A stretch of 42,402 nt of DNA from Pseudomonadota bacterium (lineage in GTDB: Bacteria > Chloroflexota > UBA5177 > JAJPKF01). A model generated the notes under the pieces. The model had not been told where the DNA came from. It saw only the letters and a list, made by a program, of their open reading frames with translations, and searched no databases. The number at the start of each line of letters is the position of its first letter. Position 1 is the first letter of the stretch. Below are positions 14,731 through 22,343 of the stretch, piece after piece. A program made the position numbers and the translations under genes. The stretch covers positions 1 through 42,402 of the forward strand of contig JAJPKF010000016.1 in the NCBI GenBank assembly GCA_021323865.1, in the 5' to 3' direction.

Positions 14731-16473
14731 GTGGCTCAGTCGCAGGCCATGCCCGTGGGACGGGATGATCAGGGTGGCCTGACGGGACTGCCCGCCGCAC
14801 TGGTGGGTCGGTGTCACGACTGCGGCACCGTGGCGCGCAAGTCCGGTCTCCGGGTCTTCGGCGAGAAGAGCGTCTGCCCTCACTGTTACAGCGCTCTGCT
14901 GGCAACGGCCGAGCAGACCATGCGCAAGGTCATGCTCGACGTGGACGAGCCGGATCGTCGCTGCGGCAACTGCCTCGCCATGGTTGACCCGGCCGTCGGC
15001 TCGTCCTGGTGCCCGATCCTGGAGCTCGGGGATGAGCGAGCCACCCTCTGTGCCAGCTTCACGCCGCTGGCCGAGCTGGGCGCCACCCCTCGCCCAGTCC
15101 TCTCTCCGGAGCTGACGGCGTCGGCGCTTTGGGCTTTGGTTTGTGACGACCTGCAGTCTTCACTTGGCCCAACGCAGATTCGATGGCTCCAGGAGACCCG
15201 AGCAGTCAACCGCCAGCCGGGCCTCCTCCAAGTCGAGGTCGCTCAGGAATACACCCGATCCTGGCTTCTCGCCCGGCTCATGCCGGCCATCCTGCAGTCG
15301 CTGGAAGTGAACGGCTATCCAGACGTCGCAGTCGAGTTCCTGGTCGCTCAGGAACCGGTCTCGCCTCCCCCGGCGGCCAGGACATCGGGAGTGCTCACGC
15401 TTCCTCTGGAACCGGCGCCCCTCGCCGGTCCCTATCTTTCCTCGGCGCCCGACGAGCCTGCCCCGACGTTCAACCCTGCTTTCACGTTCCAGCACTTCGT
15501 GATCGGCAACGGAAACCGGCTGGCTCACGCGGCCTCCTTGGCGGTGGCCGAGAACGCGGGCAGCTACAACCCCCTCTTCCTACACGGTGGTGTGGGCGTC
15601 GGGAAGACACATCTCCTCCAGGCCATCGGCTCGCGCCGCGCGTCCAGAGGTGAAAACGTCCTGTACATCTCCTCCGAGACCTTCACGAACGAGCTTGTTT
15701 CGGCAATTCGGGGCGGCAGCACCCAGGACTTCCGGCGCCGCTACCGCCTGATCGACGTGCTGCTTGTTGACGACGTGCACTTCATCGTCGGCAAGACGTC
15801 GACGCAGGAGGAGTTTTTCCACACCTTCAACACCCTCTACGACGCCGGAAAGCAGATCGTCCTCAGCAGCGACCGGCCGCCCGCGGAGCTCACGGTGCTC
15901 GACGAGCGCCTGCGCTCGCGCTTCTCCTGGGGACTGCAGGCGGACATCCAGGGCCCTGACCGGGACACCCGCTTGGAGATCCTCCGGCGAAAGGCACGAC
16001 AGCGCAACCGCTGGGTGCCCGACGAGGTGCTCACCTTCCTCGCCTCAGATCCGGGCTACAACGTCCGTGAGCTGGAAGGCGTATTGAATCGACTGCTGGC
16101 GCTGGCCGACCTCCATGGAGTCGAGCCGACCCTTTCCCTCGCGGCCGGGATTGTCAGCGGCGGTTCCCGGCGCGAGCTGAGCCACAACCACGTGCTGCAG
16201 GCGGTGTGCGCCTACTACCGCTTGGGCGCCGGCGCCATCGCCGGGAAGCAGCGCAGCCGCAATGTCACCCTGCCGCGGCATGTGGCCATGTACCTGCTGC
16301 GTGAGGATGTGCGGCTCTCGCTGCCCCAAATCGGCGATCTGCTGGGCGGCCGCGATCACAGCACCGTGATCTATGGCTGCAACCGCATCTCGGGGGAGAT
16401 GTCGCGGGAAGGGCCGGTCCGGCACGACGTCGAGTCGATTCGCAGCCTGATGTTCGGGGCGTCCGCCGGCTAG
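14731..16473 (+). CDS. dnaA: chromosomal replication initiator DnaA with cysteine-rich N-terminal extension
   Basis: 580 residues from the GTG at 14731, chosen because AAGGGGAGG ends 5 nt upstream; an in-frame ATG at 14701 lacks such a site. Residues 28-52 form a zinc-ribbon-like C-x2-C-x17-C-x2-C. Residues 78-107 form a second cluster, C-x2-C-x12-C-x12-C followed by F. Ordinary DnaA follows. Domain I is at about 128-207 (ALWALVCDDLQ, IRWLQETRAV), with a Pro-rich linker after it. AAA+ domain III has Walker A GGVGVGKTH (286-294), Walker B VLLVDDVHF and sensor LDERLRSRFSWGL. The DNA-binding domain IV has GGRDHSTVIYG (539-549). Everything needed for ATP-dependent origin binding is present. The metal-binding extension is not part of standard DnaA. 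No plausible start lies between extension and domain I, so they are one protein. dnaN is not adjacent. Confidence 0.9.
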   Translation: MAQSQAMPVGRDDQGGLTGLPAALVGRCHDCGTVARKSGLRVFGEKSVCPHCYSALLATAEQTMRKVMLDVDEPDRRCGNCLAMVDPAVGSSWCPILELGDERATLCASFTPLAELGATPRPVLSPELTASALWALVCDDLQSSLGPTQIRWLQETRAVNRQPGLLQVEVAQEYTRSWLLARLMPAILQSLEVNGYPDVAVEFLVAQEPVSPPPAARTSGVLTLPLEPAPLAGPYLSSAPDEPAPTFNPAFTFQHFVIGNGNRLAHAASLAVAENAGSYNPLFLHGGVGVGKTHLLQAIGSRRASRGENVLYISSETFTNELVSAIRGGSTQDFRRRYRLIDVLLVDDVHFIVGKTSTQEEFFHTFNTLYDAGKQIVLSSDRPPAELTVLDERLRSRFSWGLQADIQGPDRDTRLEILRRKARQRNRWVPDEVLTFLASDPGYNVRELEGVLNRLLALADLHGVEPTLSLAAGIVSGGSRRELSHNHVLQAVCAYYRLGAGAIAGKQRSRNVTLPRHVAMYLLREDVRLSLPQIGDLLGGRDHSTVIYGCNRISGEMSREGPVRHDVESIRSLMFGASAG

Positions 16474-16484
16474 AGCCCGAGGGT

Positions 16485-16655
16485 CTATCGGGGCGGCAGC
16501 GTGGGGAGCGCTCCGATCTTCGGGGCCAGCGCATGGTCATTCCGCAGACGCAGCGTGGGGTGCACATGCGGACGCGAGAGCATCACCGAAAGCACGATAA
16601 CCGCAACCATGGCCGCCGAGCCGATCACCCCAACGAACAGGCGCTCCACAGTCAT
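16485..16655 (-). CDS. 56-residue single-span membrane protein
   Basis: The ATG overlaps the HIT gene's TGA (ATGA), so it is translationally coupled. The protein starts MTVERLFVGVIGSAAMVAVI and continues VLSVMLSRP: one hydrophobic helix of about 20 residues, then a positively charged, Pro-containing tail ending GALPTLPPR. No family is recognised. It converges with dnaA, ending 11 bp past the dnaA stop. Coding potential is inferred from the coupling, the intact membrane helix and the length. Confidence 0.55.
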   Translation of the reverse strand: MTVERLFVGVIGSAAMVAVIVLSVMLSRPHVHPTLRLRNDHALAPKIGALPTLPPR

Positions 16656-17125
16656 CGCCACTCCTCGGCAAAGAGGGGCGCAAGCTTGGCAAACGTTTCG
16701 GTCACCATCTCCGGCAGCACCTTGGCATGGCCCACGGAGGTCATGAAGTTGGTGTCACCCACCCAGCGTGGTACGACATGCTGATGGACATGGCCGGCGA
16801 TGCCGGCGCCGGCCGCCTCGCCCTCGTTGACGCCGATGTTGAGTCCATTGGGTGACATTGCCCGCTCCAGGACCCGAATGCAGCGGCGCGTAATGTCCAT
16901 GATCTCGGCGGCCTCAGCCTCCTGGAGCGCCGCCAATGAGCCGACGTGCCGGAAGGGGATGACCATGAGGTGGCCCGGATTGTAGGGGTAGGCGTTCAGG
17001 ATCACGTAGGCGTGATCTCCCCGATGCAGCATCTCCTCGGGCACGGGGCGGCAGAAGATGCAGTCCTTGGGCTTATCGCCGCTCACGATGTAGCTCATCC
17101 TCCATGGCGCCCAGAGATACTGCAT
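16652..17125 (-). CDS. HIT-family protein, Ap4A phosphorylase-like
   Basis: 157 residues. N-terminal LWAPWRMSYI with CIFC (half of a zinc site) and NAYPYNPGHLMVIPFRHV lead to the HIT triad HVHQHVVPRW and GDTNFMTSVGHAKVLPE. This arrangement matches the actinobacterial diadenosine tetraphosphate phosphorylase group (Rv2613c type) rather than HINT or galactose-1-phosphate uridylyltransferase. The nucleophilic His is the middle or last of the triad. It is divergent from the glycosyltransferase gene and overlaps the 56-residue membrane protein gene by 4 nt. The exact nucleotide substrate is inferred. Confidence 0.87.
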   Translation of the reverse strand: MQYLWAPWRMSYIVSGDKPKDCIFCRPVPEEMLHRGDHAYVILNAYPYNPGHLMVIPFRHVGSLAALQEAEAAEIMDITRRCIRVLERAMSPNGLNIGVNEGEAAGAGIAGHVHQHVVPRWVGDTNFMTSVGHAKVLPEMVTETFAKLAPLFAEEWR

Positions 17126-17186
17126 GCCGACCGGCGGCGTGGGCCGTGACGGGAGATCGCTCAGACTGATAGCCTTTGCCAGATTG

Positions 17187-17972
17187 ATGGAACGGGGGAG
17201 TGGAATAACGACGCAGGGAGCGAGTCAGCCCCAGTTGTCCATCGTCGTCCCCGCGTACAACGAAGGCTGGCGCCTGCCGGACACCTTGGGGGAGCTGTTC
17301 AGCTTCCTGACAACCCAATCCTACAAAGCCGAGGTCATGGTCGTTGAGAACGGAAGCAGCGACGACACGGCTCAGGTGGTGCAGCGGCTCATTCCCCGCT
17401 TTCCCGGTCTGCGTCTGATGCGGCTCCAGGAGGCGGGCAAGGGGCGAGCGGTCCGGGCCGGCGTGCTGGATGCGACCGGCGACATCATCTTCCTCTGCGA
17501 CGCGGACCTCTCGACGCCCGCGGCCGAGATTCCCCGGTTCATGAAGACCATCCACGCCGGCTACGACATTGTGGTCGGATCCCGCGAGGGCGTGGGCGCC
17601 ATCCGCTATGGGGAACCGGAATACCGGCATATCATGGGCCGGGTCTTCAACCGGCTGGTCCAGGTGCTCGCGGTGCCCGATATCGAGGATACGCAGTGTG
17701 GCTTCAAGGCCTTCAACCGGGCGGCGGCCCTGGCGCTTTTCCCGCTCCAGACCATCACCGGCTGGGCGTTCGACGTCGAGATCCTCTACCTCGCCCGCAA
17801 GCTGGGCTACCGGATCGCGGAGCTTCCCGTGGAGTGGCGGTTCAATGACGACACCAAGGTCCGGGCGCTGCAGGATACCCGGACGATGTTGAGCGACATC
17901 ATCACCATTCGCCTCAACGACCTCCGGCGCCGCTACCACGCCCCGGTTCGACCGGTGACGCCTCATGCCTGA
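17187..17972 (+). CDS. GT2 glycosyltransferase, dolichyl/polyprenyl-phosphate sugar synthase-like
   Basis: 261 residues from the ATG at 17187; the frame is open to 17124 but the extra residues look non-native. A single GT-A domain has LSIVVPAYNEG for nucleotide binding, ENGSSDDTA, the metal-binding DADLSTP motif, EAGKGRAVRAGVL, and the acceptor-side GFKAFNR and WAFDVEIL. This pattern is typical of dolichyl-phosphate beta-glucosyltransferase (ALG5)-like enzymes that charge a lipid-phosphate carrier. There is no C-terminal membrane domain, so it should be peripheral to the membrane. It overlaps murI by 8 nt, which places it with cell-envelope genes. Confidence 0.85.
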   Translation: MERGSGITTQGASQPQLSIVVPAYNEGWRLPDTLGELFSFLTTQSYKAEVMVVENGSSDDTAQVVQRLIPRFPGLRLMRLQEAGKGRAVRAGVLDATGDIIFLCDADLSTPAAEIPRFMKTIHAGYDIVVGSREGVGAIRYGEPEYRHIMGRVFNRLVQVLAVPDIEDTQCGFKAFNRAAALALFPLQTITGWAFDVEILYLARKLGYRIAELPVEWRFNDDTKVRALQDTRTMLSDIITIRLNDLRRRYHAPVRPVTPHA

Positions 17973-18810
17973 CAACCGACCCGTCGGCGTGTTCGATTCC
18001 GGCGTGGGAGGACTCACGGTTCTCCGCACCATCCACGACCGGCTGCCTCGCGAGTCGACCATCTATGTCGGTGACCTGCGCTACTTTCCCTACGGTCCGC
18101 GCCGGTCGGAGGAAGTGCGTCGACGAGCCTGCGCCATCGGCCGGTACCTGGAGCATCGCGGGGTAAAGACGATCGTGGTGGCCTGCAACACGGCAACCTC
18201 GGCTGCCCTCGACACCCTTGGTCAAACGCTCGCGGTTCCGGTGATCGGCGTGGTACGGCCGGGGGCAGAGGAGGCGCTTCGTCGATCGGACCGTGGGATC
18301 ATCGGGGTCGTGGGCACCGAGGGAACGGTTCGCTCGCAGGCATACGCTCACGCCCTGCGAGCCCTGGATCCGTCCGTCACCGTCCATCAGCGGGCGTGCG
18401 GCCGGCTGGTGGATCTGGTGGAGATGGGCGCGGCCGGCTCTGAGGAAGCGTCGTCGCTCATCGAGGGCATCGTCCACGACTTTGTGGAGGACCGTCGCTG
18501 CGACACGATCATCCTGGGCTGCACCCACTTCCCCTTGGTCAAACCGGTGTTCGAGGCCGTGGCAGGAGGCCGCGCCACCATCGTGGATTCCGCTTCATCC
18601 ACGGCCCACACGACTCAGAGCGTCTTGGATCACCTGGGCCTTGTCGCGACCGATGAGACTCCCTCACACCAATTCCTGGTCACCGGAGCCGCGGACACCT
18701 TCACGGAGCAGGCCCGGCTGCTCTTTGGCGAGCACGTCGACGCCACGGAAATCGCCATCCAGGATCAGGAGCCGGTTGCCATGTCCGCTCAGGAGCTGCT
18801 GACGGGATAA
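17965..18810 (+). CDS. murI: glutamate racemase
   Basis: 281 residues. The catalytic cysteines are both present: C74 in VVACNTATSA and C186 in ILGCTHFPL. D11 in VFDSGVGGLT and the substrate loop FPYGPRR are also conserved. The enzyme interconverts L- and D-glutamate for peptidoglycan. It overlaps the upstream glycosyltransferase gene by 8 nt and lies 2 nt from tlyA, so the set is co-transcribed. Confidence 0.97.
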   Translation: MPDNRPVGVFDSGVGGLTVLRTIHDRLPRESTIYVGDLRYFPYGPRRSEEVRRRACAIGRYLEHRGVKTIVVACNTATSAALDTLGQTLAVPVIGVVRPGAEEALRRSDRGIIGVVGTEGTVRSQAYAHALRALDPSVTVHQRACGRLVDLVEMGAAGSEEASSLIEGIVHDFVEDRRCDTIILGCTHFPLVKPVFEAVAGGRATIVDSASSTAHTTQSVLDHLGLVATDETPSHQFLVTGAADTFTEQARLLFGEHVDATEIAIQDQEPVAMSAQELLTG

Positions 18811-18812
18811 CG

Positions 18813-19610
18813 GTGGCCAAGGCAGCGAAGGCCCGATTGGACGTGGTGCTAACCGAACGGGGCCTGGTCGAGTCGCGGGCCAAGGCCCAGGCCCTGGTGT
18901 TGGCCGGAGCCGTTCGGGTGGCCGGAGCGAGGGTGCTCAAACCAGGCGAGATGATCCAAGCCGACAGCGCCGTCGACGTGGATCGAGCCGAGGACGAATT
19001 CGTTGGTCGAGGCGCGGGAAAGCTGCTGGCGGCTCTCAAGCGTTTCGACATTGCGGTTGAGGGGAGGACCGCGCTCGACGTGGGCGCGTCCACCGGAGGG
19101 TTCACGGAGGTTTTGCTGCGCGGCGGGGCCACACGCGTCTATGCGCTCGACGTCGGCTACGGTCAGCTGGCCTGGCGGCTGCGAACCGATCCTCGGGTGA
19201 CCGTCATGGAGCGGACCAACATCCGCCACCTGACGGAGCTTCCGGAGCCGGTGAGTCTGGCGTCGGTCGACGTCTCATTCATCTCGCTACGACTCGTGCT
19301 GCCGGTGCTGAGCCGAATCCTGACACCGTCGGCGGGCGTCATCACCCTGATCAAGCCACAGTTCGAGGCAGGCAAAGAGGCGGTGGGACGGACGGGGGTG
19401 GTGCGGAGCCCGGCCGTCCACCGGCAGGTACTGGAGCGGGTTCTCGAGCACGCCGTGTCGGAGGGGTGGGGCGTGCGTGGGGTCATGCCTTCGCCGGTCA
19501 TCGGGCCTGCCGGGAACCGCGAATTCCTGGCGCACCTGGAGCGCCCTGCGACGGTTCTGGCGCTCGAGCCCCAGATCGAGGCAGCCATGGAGGAAGCGGC
19601 GGCCGGGTGA
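18813..19610 (+). CDS. tlyA: TlyA-family rRNA 2'-O-methyltransferase
   Basis: 265 residues from a GTG start 2 nt after murI. An S4 RNA-binding domain (about 8-68: RLDVVLTERGLVESRAKAQA) precedes an FtsJ/RrmJ-fold methyltransferase with SAM motif DVGASTGGFTEVLLRGGA and the KPQFEAGKE catalytic-lysine region. TlyA methylates 16S C1409 and/or 23S C1920 ribose in studied species, which affects capreomycin sensitivity. The order tlyA-nadK-recN is widely conserved. Confidence 0.94.
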   Translation: MAKAAKARLDVVLTERGLVESRAKAQALVLAGAVRVAGARVLKPGEMIQADSAVDVDRAEDEFVGRGAGKLLAALKRFDIAVEGRTALDVGASTGGFTEVLLRGGATRVYALDVGYGQLAWRLRTDPRVTVMERTNIRHLTELPEPVSLASVDVSFISLRLVLPVLSRILTPSAGVITLIKPQFEAGKEAVGRTGVVRSPAVHRQVLERVLEHAVSEGWGVRGVMPSPVIGPAGNREFLAHLERPATVLALEPQIEAAMEEAAAG

Positions 19611-19676
19611 ACATGGGATGACCCCATGCCGCAGACTGGGGCGGGCACATGGAGAACGAAAGATCGGCATGAGGCC

Positions 19677-20546
19677 ATGAGCGGGACCACTTCCGTCGAC
19701 CAACAGCAGACGACCGTCGGGACCACGCTGCGGTCGGTTCTGATCCTGTTCCATCCGGAGCGGCCGGTGGCCGTGGCGGAGGCCGAGCGTCTGCGCCGCC
19801 GACTCGCCGGTGACGGTGTCGATGCCGTCAGCGGCTCGGCCTTCGAGCTGCAAACTCTGCGTCGCGACGCTGCCGGTCGCGATCTGGCCATCGCCCTGGG
19901 GGGTGACGGCACCATTCTGGGAGTGGCTCGGGAAATGGCGGCCTGTGAGGTTCCCATCCTCGGCGTCAACCTGGGTCACGTGGGCTTCCTGGCCGAGCTG
20001 ACGCCCGCGCTCGTGGATGAGGCTCTGCCCCGCGTGCTTCAGGGTGACTTCTGGATCGAAACGCGCACGGTGCTCGAAGCCAGATGGGAGCAGAACGGCC
20101 AGAGCAACCGTCACCTGGCCCTCAACGAGGTGGCCCTTGCGCGAGGCACCAGCACGCGGGCCGTTCGCGTGGGCATCCACATCGACGGCTTCGAATATAC
20201 GACGCATACCGCCGACGGTGTGCTGGTGGCGACGGCGACCGGATCGACCGCCTACTCGCTCGCCGCCGGCGGTCCCATCCTCTATCCGGAGGCCGAAGAC
20301 CTGCTGCTCACGCCGGTGGCGCCTCATCTGCACATTGGACGCTCGCTGCTGGTTCCCGGATCGGCCACCGTCTGCCTTGAGCTTCGGGGCGACCGCGAGG
20401 CGATGCTGGCGATCGACGGGCAGACCGAGTGTCCGCTCGACGTGGGTGGTCGGGTGGAGGTGTCGGCCAGCAGCCACCGAGCCCGTTTCGTGCGGCTGGG
20501 GCCACGGCTGTACTTCTATTCGGTTCTCTCTCGACGGCTTCAGTAG
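19677..20546 (+). CDS. nadK: NAD kinase
   Basis: 289 residues from the ATG at 19677; an upstream in-frame ATG (19626) would add 17 residues without conserved character, and neither start has a strong ribosome-binding site. The family motifs are clear: GGDGT (75-79) with the catalytic Asp, GVNLGHVGFLAEL, the LNEVALARG loop and TATGSTAYSLAAGGPI. It phosphorylates NAD to NADP in the cytoplasm. It lies 4 nt from recN. Confidence 0.95.
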   Translation: MSGTTSVDQQQTTVGTTLRSVLILFHPERPVAVAEAERLRRRLAGDGVDAVSGSAFELQTLRRDAAGRDLAIALGGDGTILGVAREMAACEVPILGVNLGHVGFLAELTPALVDEALPRVLQGDFWIETRTVLEARWEQNGQSNRHLALNEVALARGTSTRAVRVGIHIDGFEYTTHTADGVLVATATGSTAYSLAAGGPILYPEAEDLLLTPVAPHLHIGRSLLVPGSATVCLELRGDREAMLAIDGQTECPLDVGGRVEVSASSHRARFVRLGPRLYFYSVLSRRLQ

Positions 20547-20550
20547 CCCC

Positions 20551-22266
20551 ATGCTTCTCGAGCTGAGAATCGAGGACTTTGCGATCGTCGAGCATTGTGT
20601 GCTGGGCTTCGACGCGCCCTTCACGGTGCTGACGGGCGAGACCGGAGCGGGTAAGTCAATCCTTGTCGATGCCTTGAGCGCGACCCTGGGCAGCCGGGTC
20701 GGTCCCGACGCCGTCCGCCACGGGGCACCGATGGCTCGGTGCGAGGCGGTCTTCGCCACCCCTTCAGGAGACGAGGCCGTCCGGCTGCTGGAGGAGCACG
20801 GCGTCGAGCCGGACGAAATGCTGGTGTTGACCCGTGAGATCTCTGCCGCCGGTCGCGGAATGGCTCGAGTCAATGGCCGGCCCGTGCCCGTGGGCCTACT
20901 GGGACGGCTCGCCGCCCTGCTCGTGGACATTCATGGTCAGAGCGAGCACCTGTCCATCCTGAAGCCGAGCCGGCAGCTAGACATGCTGGACGATTTCGCG
21001 GGTTTGCGACCACTTCGGGACCGCTTCGCCGGGTTGGCACGATCATATGTCGAGGCGAGATCGGCGCTGGAAGAGCTGCGCGCCGGCCAGCGGTCGGCCG
21101 AACAGAAGCTGGACCTGCTGCGCTTTCAGGTCGAGGAGATCAGCGGCGCCGGCCTGGAGCTTGGGGAGTTGGAGCGCCTGCAGGCGGATCGCAGCCGGCT
21201 GGCCAACGCCGAGAAGCTTGCGCAACTCTCCAGCCAAGCGCTGGCAGCGCTGCAGGGAGACGGCGTCGTCGAGGGTGCGGTGGACCGGCTCGGTGAGCTC
21301 TCACGCTGTCTGAGTCGTTTGGCGGAGGTCGATCCGACCGTTGCGACGACCGTGGAGGGGGCGGATGAGCTGCGGTTCGCGGCGGAAGATCTGGCGGTCG
21401 CCGTTCGAGCCTACCGAGATGCGGTCGAGTTTGATCCTCCTCGCTTGGAGCTGACGGAATCGCGGCTGCATGAGATCGCGCGTCTGCAGCGCAAGTACGG
21501 TGAGTCGATCGAGGAGATTCTGGAGTTCCGTGACCAGGCGGCCGCCGAGTTGGAGGGGGTCGAACGATACGAGGAGCGGCTGCAGGCGGCAGGGGAGCGG
21601 CTTCGGGATGCAGAGCGACAAGTGGCCACGGTGGCTCTGGAGCTGACGGCCCAGCGGGCAGACGCCGCCGACCGATTCTCGAGCGCCGTTCATGAGCGGC
21701 TGGCGCAGCTCGGACTGGGGCCGGCGCGGTTCGAGATACGGCTGCAGCACGTTGAAGACGCCGGCGGGCTTCCCCTGGAGGATGACGACCGCGGCCGGCC
21801 CGCGGCATTCACGGCCTCAGGTATCGACCAGATTCAGTACCTGGTCAGCTTCAATGCCGGAGAGCCGGTGCGGCCGATCGAGCGCATCGCCTCGGGTGGT
21901 GAGACCGCCAGATTCATGCTCGCGATCAAAGCGGTTCTGGCCGCGGCCGACGCGATTCCCACACTCATCTTCGACGAGGTGGACACGGGAATCGGCGGAC
22001 GGAGCGGCCGGGTGGTGGGAGACATGCTGCGGGAGCTTTCCGCGCATCATCAGGTCATCGCCATCACGCACCTGCCCCAGATCGCGGCCCTCGGCAGCCG
22101 GCATCTGCGGGTCGGCAAGCGCGAGGAGGAGGGCCGGACCACCGTGACCGTGGAACCGCTGGAAGGTGAGCGACGGCTCGAGGAGCTGGCCGAGATGCTG
22201 GCGGGCGCCGATCCCGGGGAGCAGGCCATCCGCAGCGCCGAGGAGCTGCTGGCCGCGGCTCGCTGA
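20551..22266 (+). CDS. recN: DNA repair protein RecN
   Basis: 571 residues from the ATG at 20551; the frame runs further upstream through nadK but MLLELRIEDFAIVEH is the family N-terminus. SMC-like layout: an N-terminal ATPase half with Walker A GETGAGKS (29-36), long coiled coils (about 155-370, rich in Glu/Arg/Leu), then the signature IASGGETARFMLAIK and Walker B LIFDEVDTGIGG. It acts early in double-strand break repair. It converges with the rqcH-like gene. Confidence 0.96.
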   Translation: MLLELRIEDFAIVEHCVLGFDAPFTVLTGETGAGKSILVDALSATLGSRVGPDAVRHGAPMARCEAVFATPSGDEAVRLLEEHGVEPDEMLVLTREISAAGRGMARVNGRPVPVGLLGRLAALLVDIHGQSEHLSILKPSRQLDMLDDFAGLRPLRDRFAGLARSYVEARSALEELRAGQRSAEQKLDLLRFQVEEISGAGLELGELERLQADRSRLANAEKLAQLSSQALAALQGDGVVEGAVDRLGELSRCLSRLAEVDPTVATTVEGADELRFAAEDLAVAVRAYRDAVEFDPPRLELTESRLHEIARLQRKYGESIEEILEFRDQAAAELEGVERYEERLQAAGERLRDAERQVATVALELTAQRADAADRFSSAVHERLAQLGLGPARFEIRLQHVEDAGGLPLEDDDRGRPAAFTASGIDQIQYLVSFNAGEPVRPIERIASGGETARFMLAIKAVLAAADAIPTLIFDEVDTGIGGRSGRVVGDMLRELSAHHQVIAITHLPQIAALGSRHLRVGKREEEGRTTVTVEPLEGERRLEELAEMLAGADPGEQAIRSAEELLAAAR

Positions 22267-22343
22267 CACATCTCACACCCGAGAGCGGGGCAGCCAATCC
22301 GACCGCTCCGATCGCTCCGCCTCTGCGAACGGCATCTGACGCC

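Noticed and set aside
20017..20550. RecN frame extending 178 codons upstream through nadK
   Set aside because: This is a shadow of nadK; the RecN family begins at MLLELRIEDF, 4 nt after the nadK stop.
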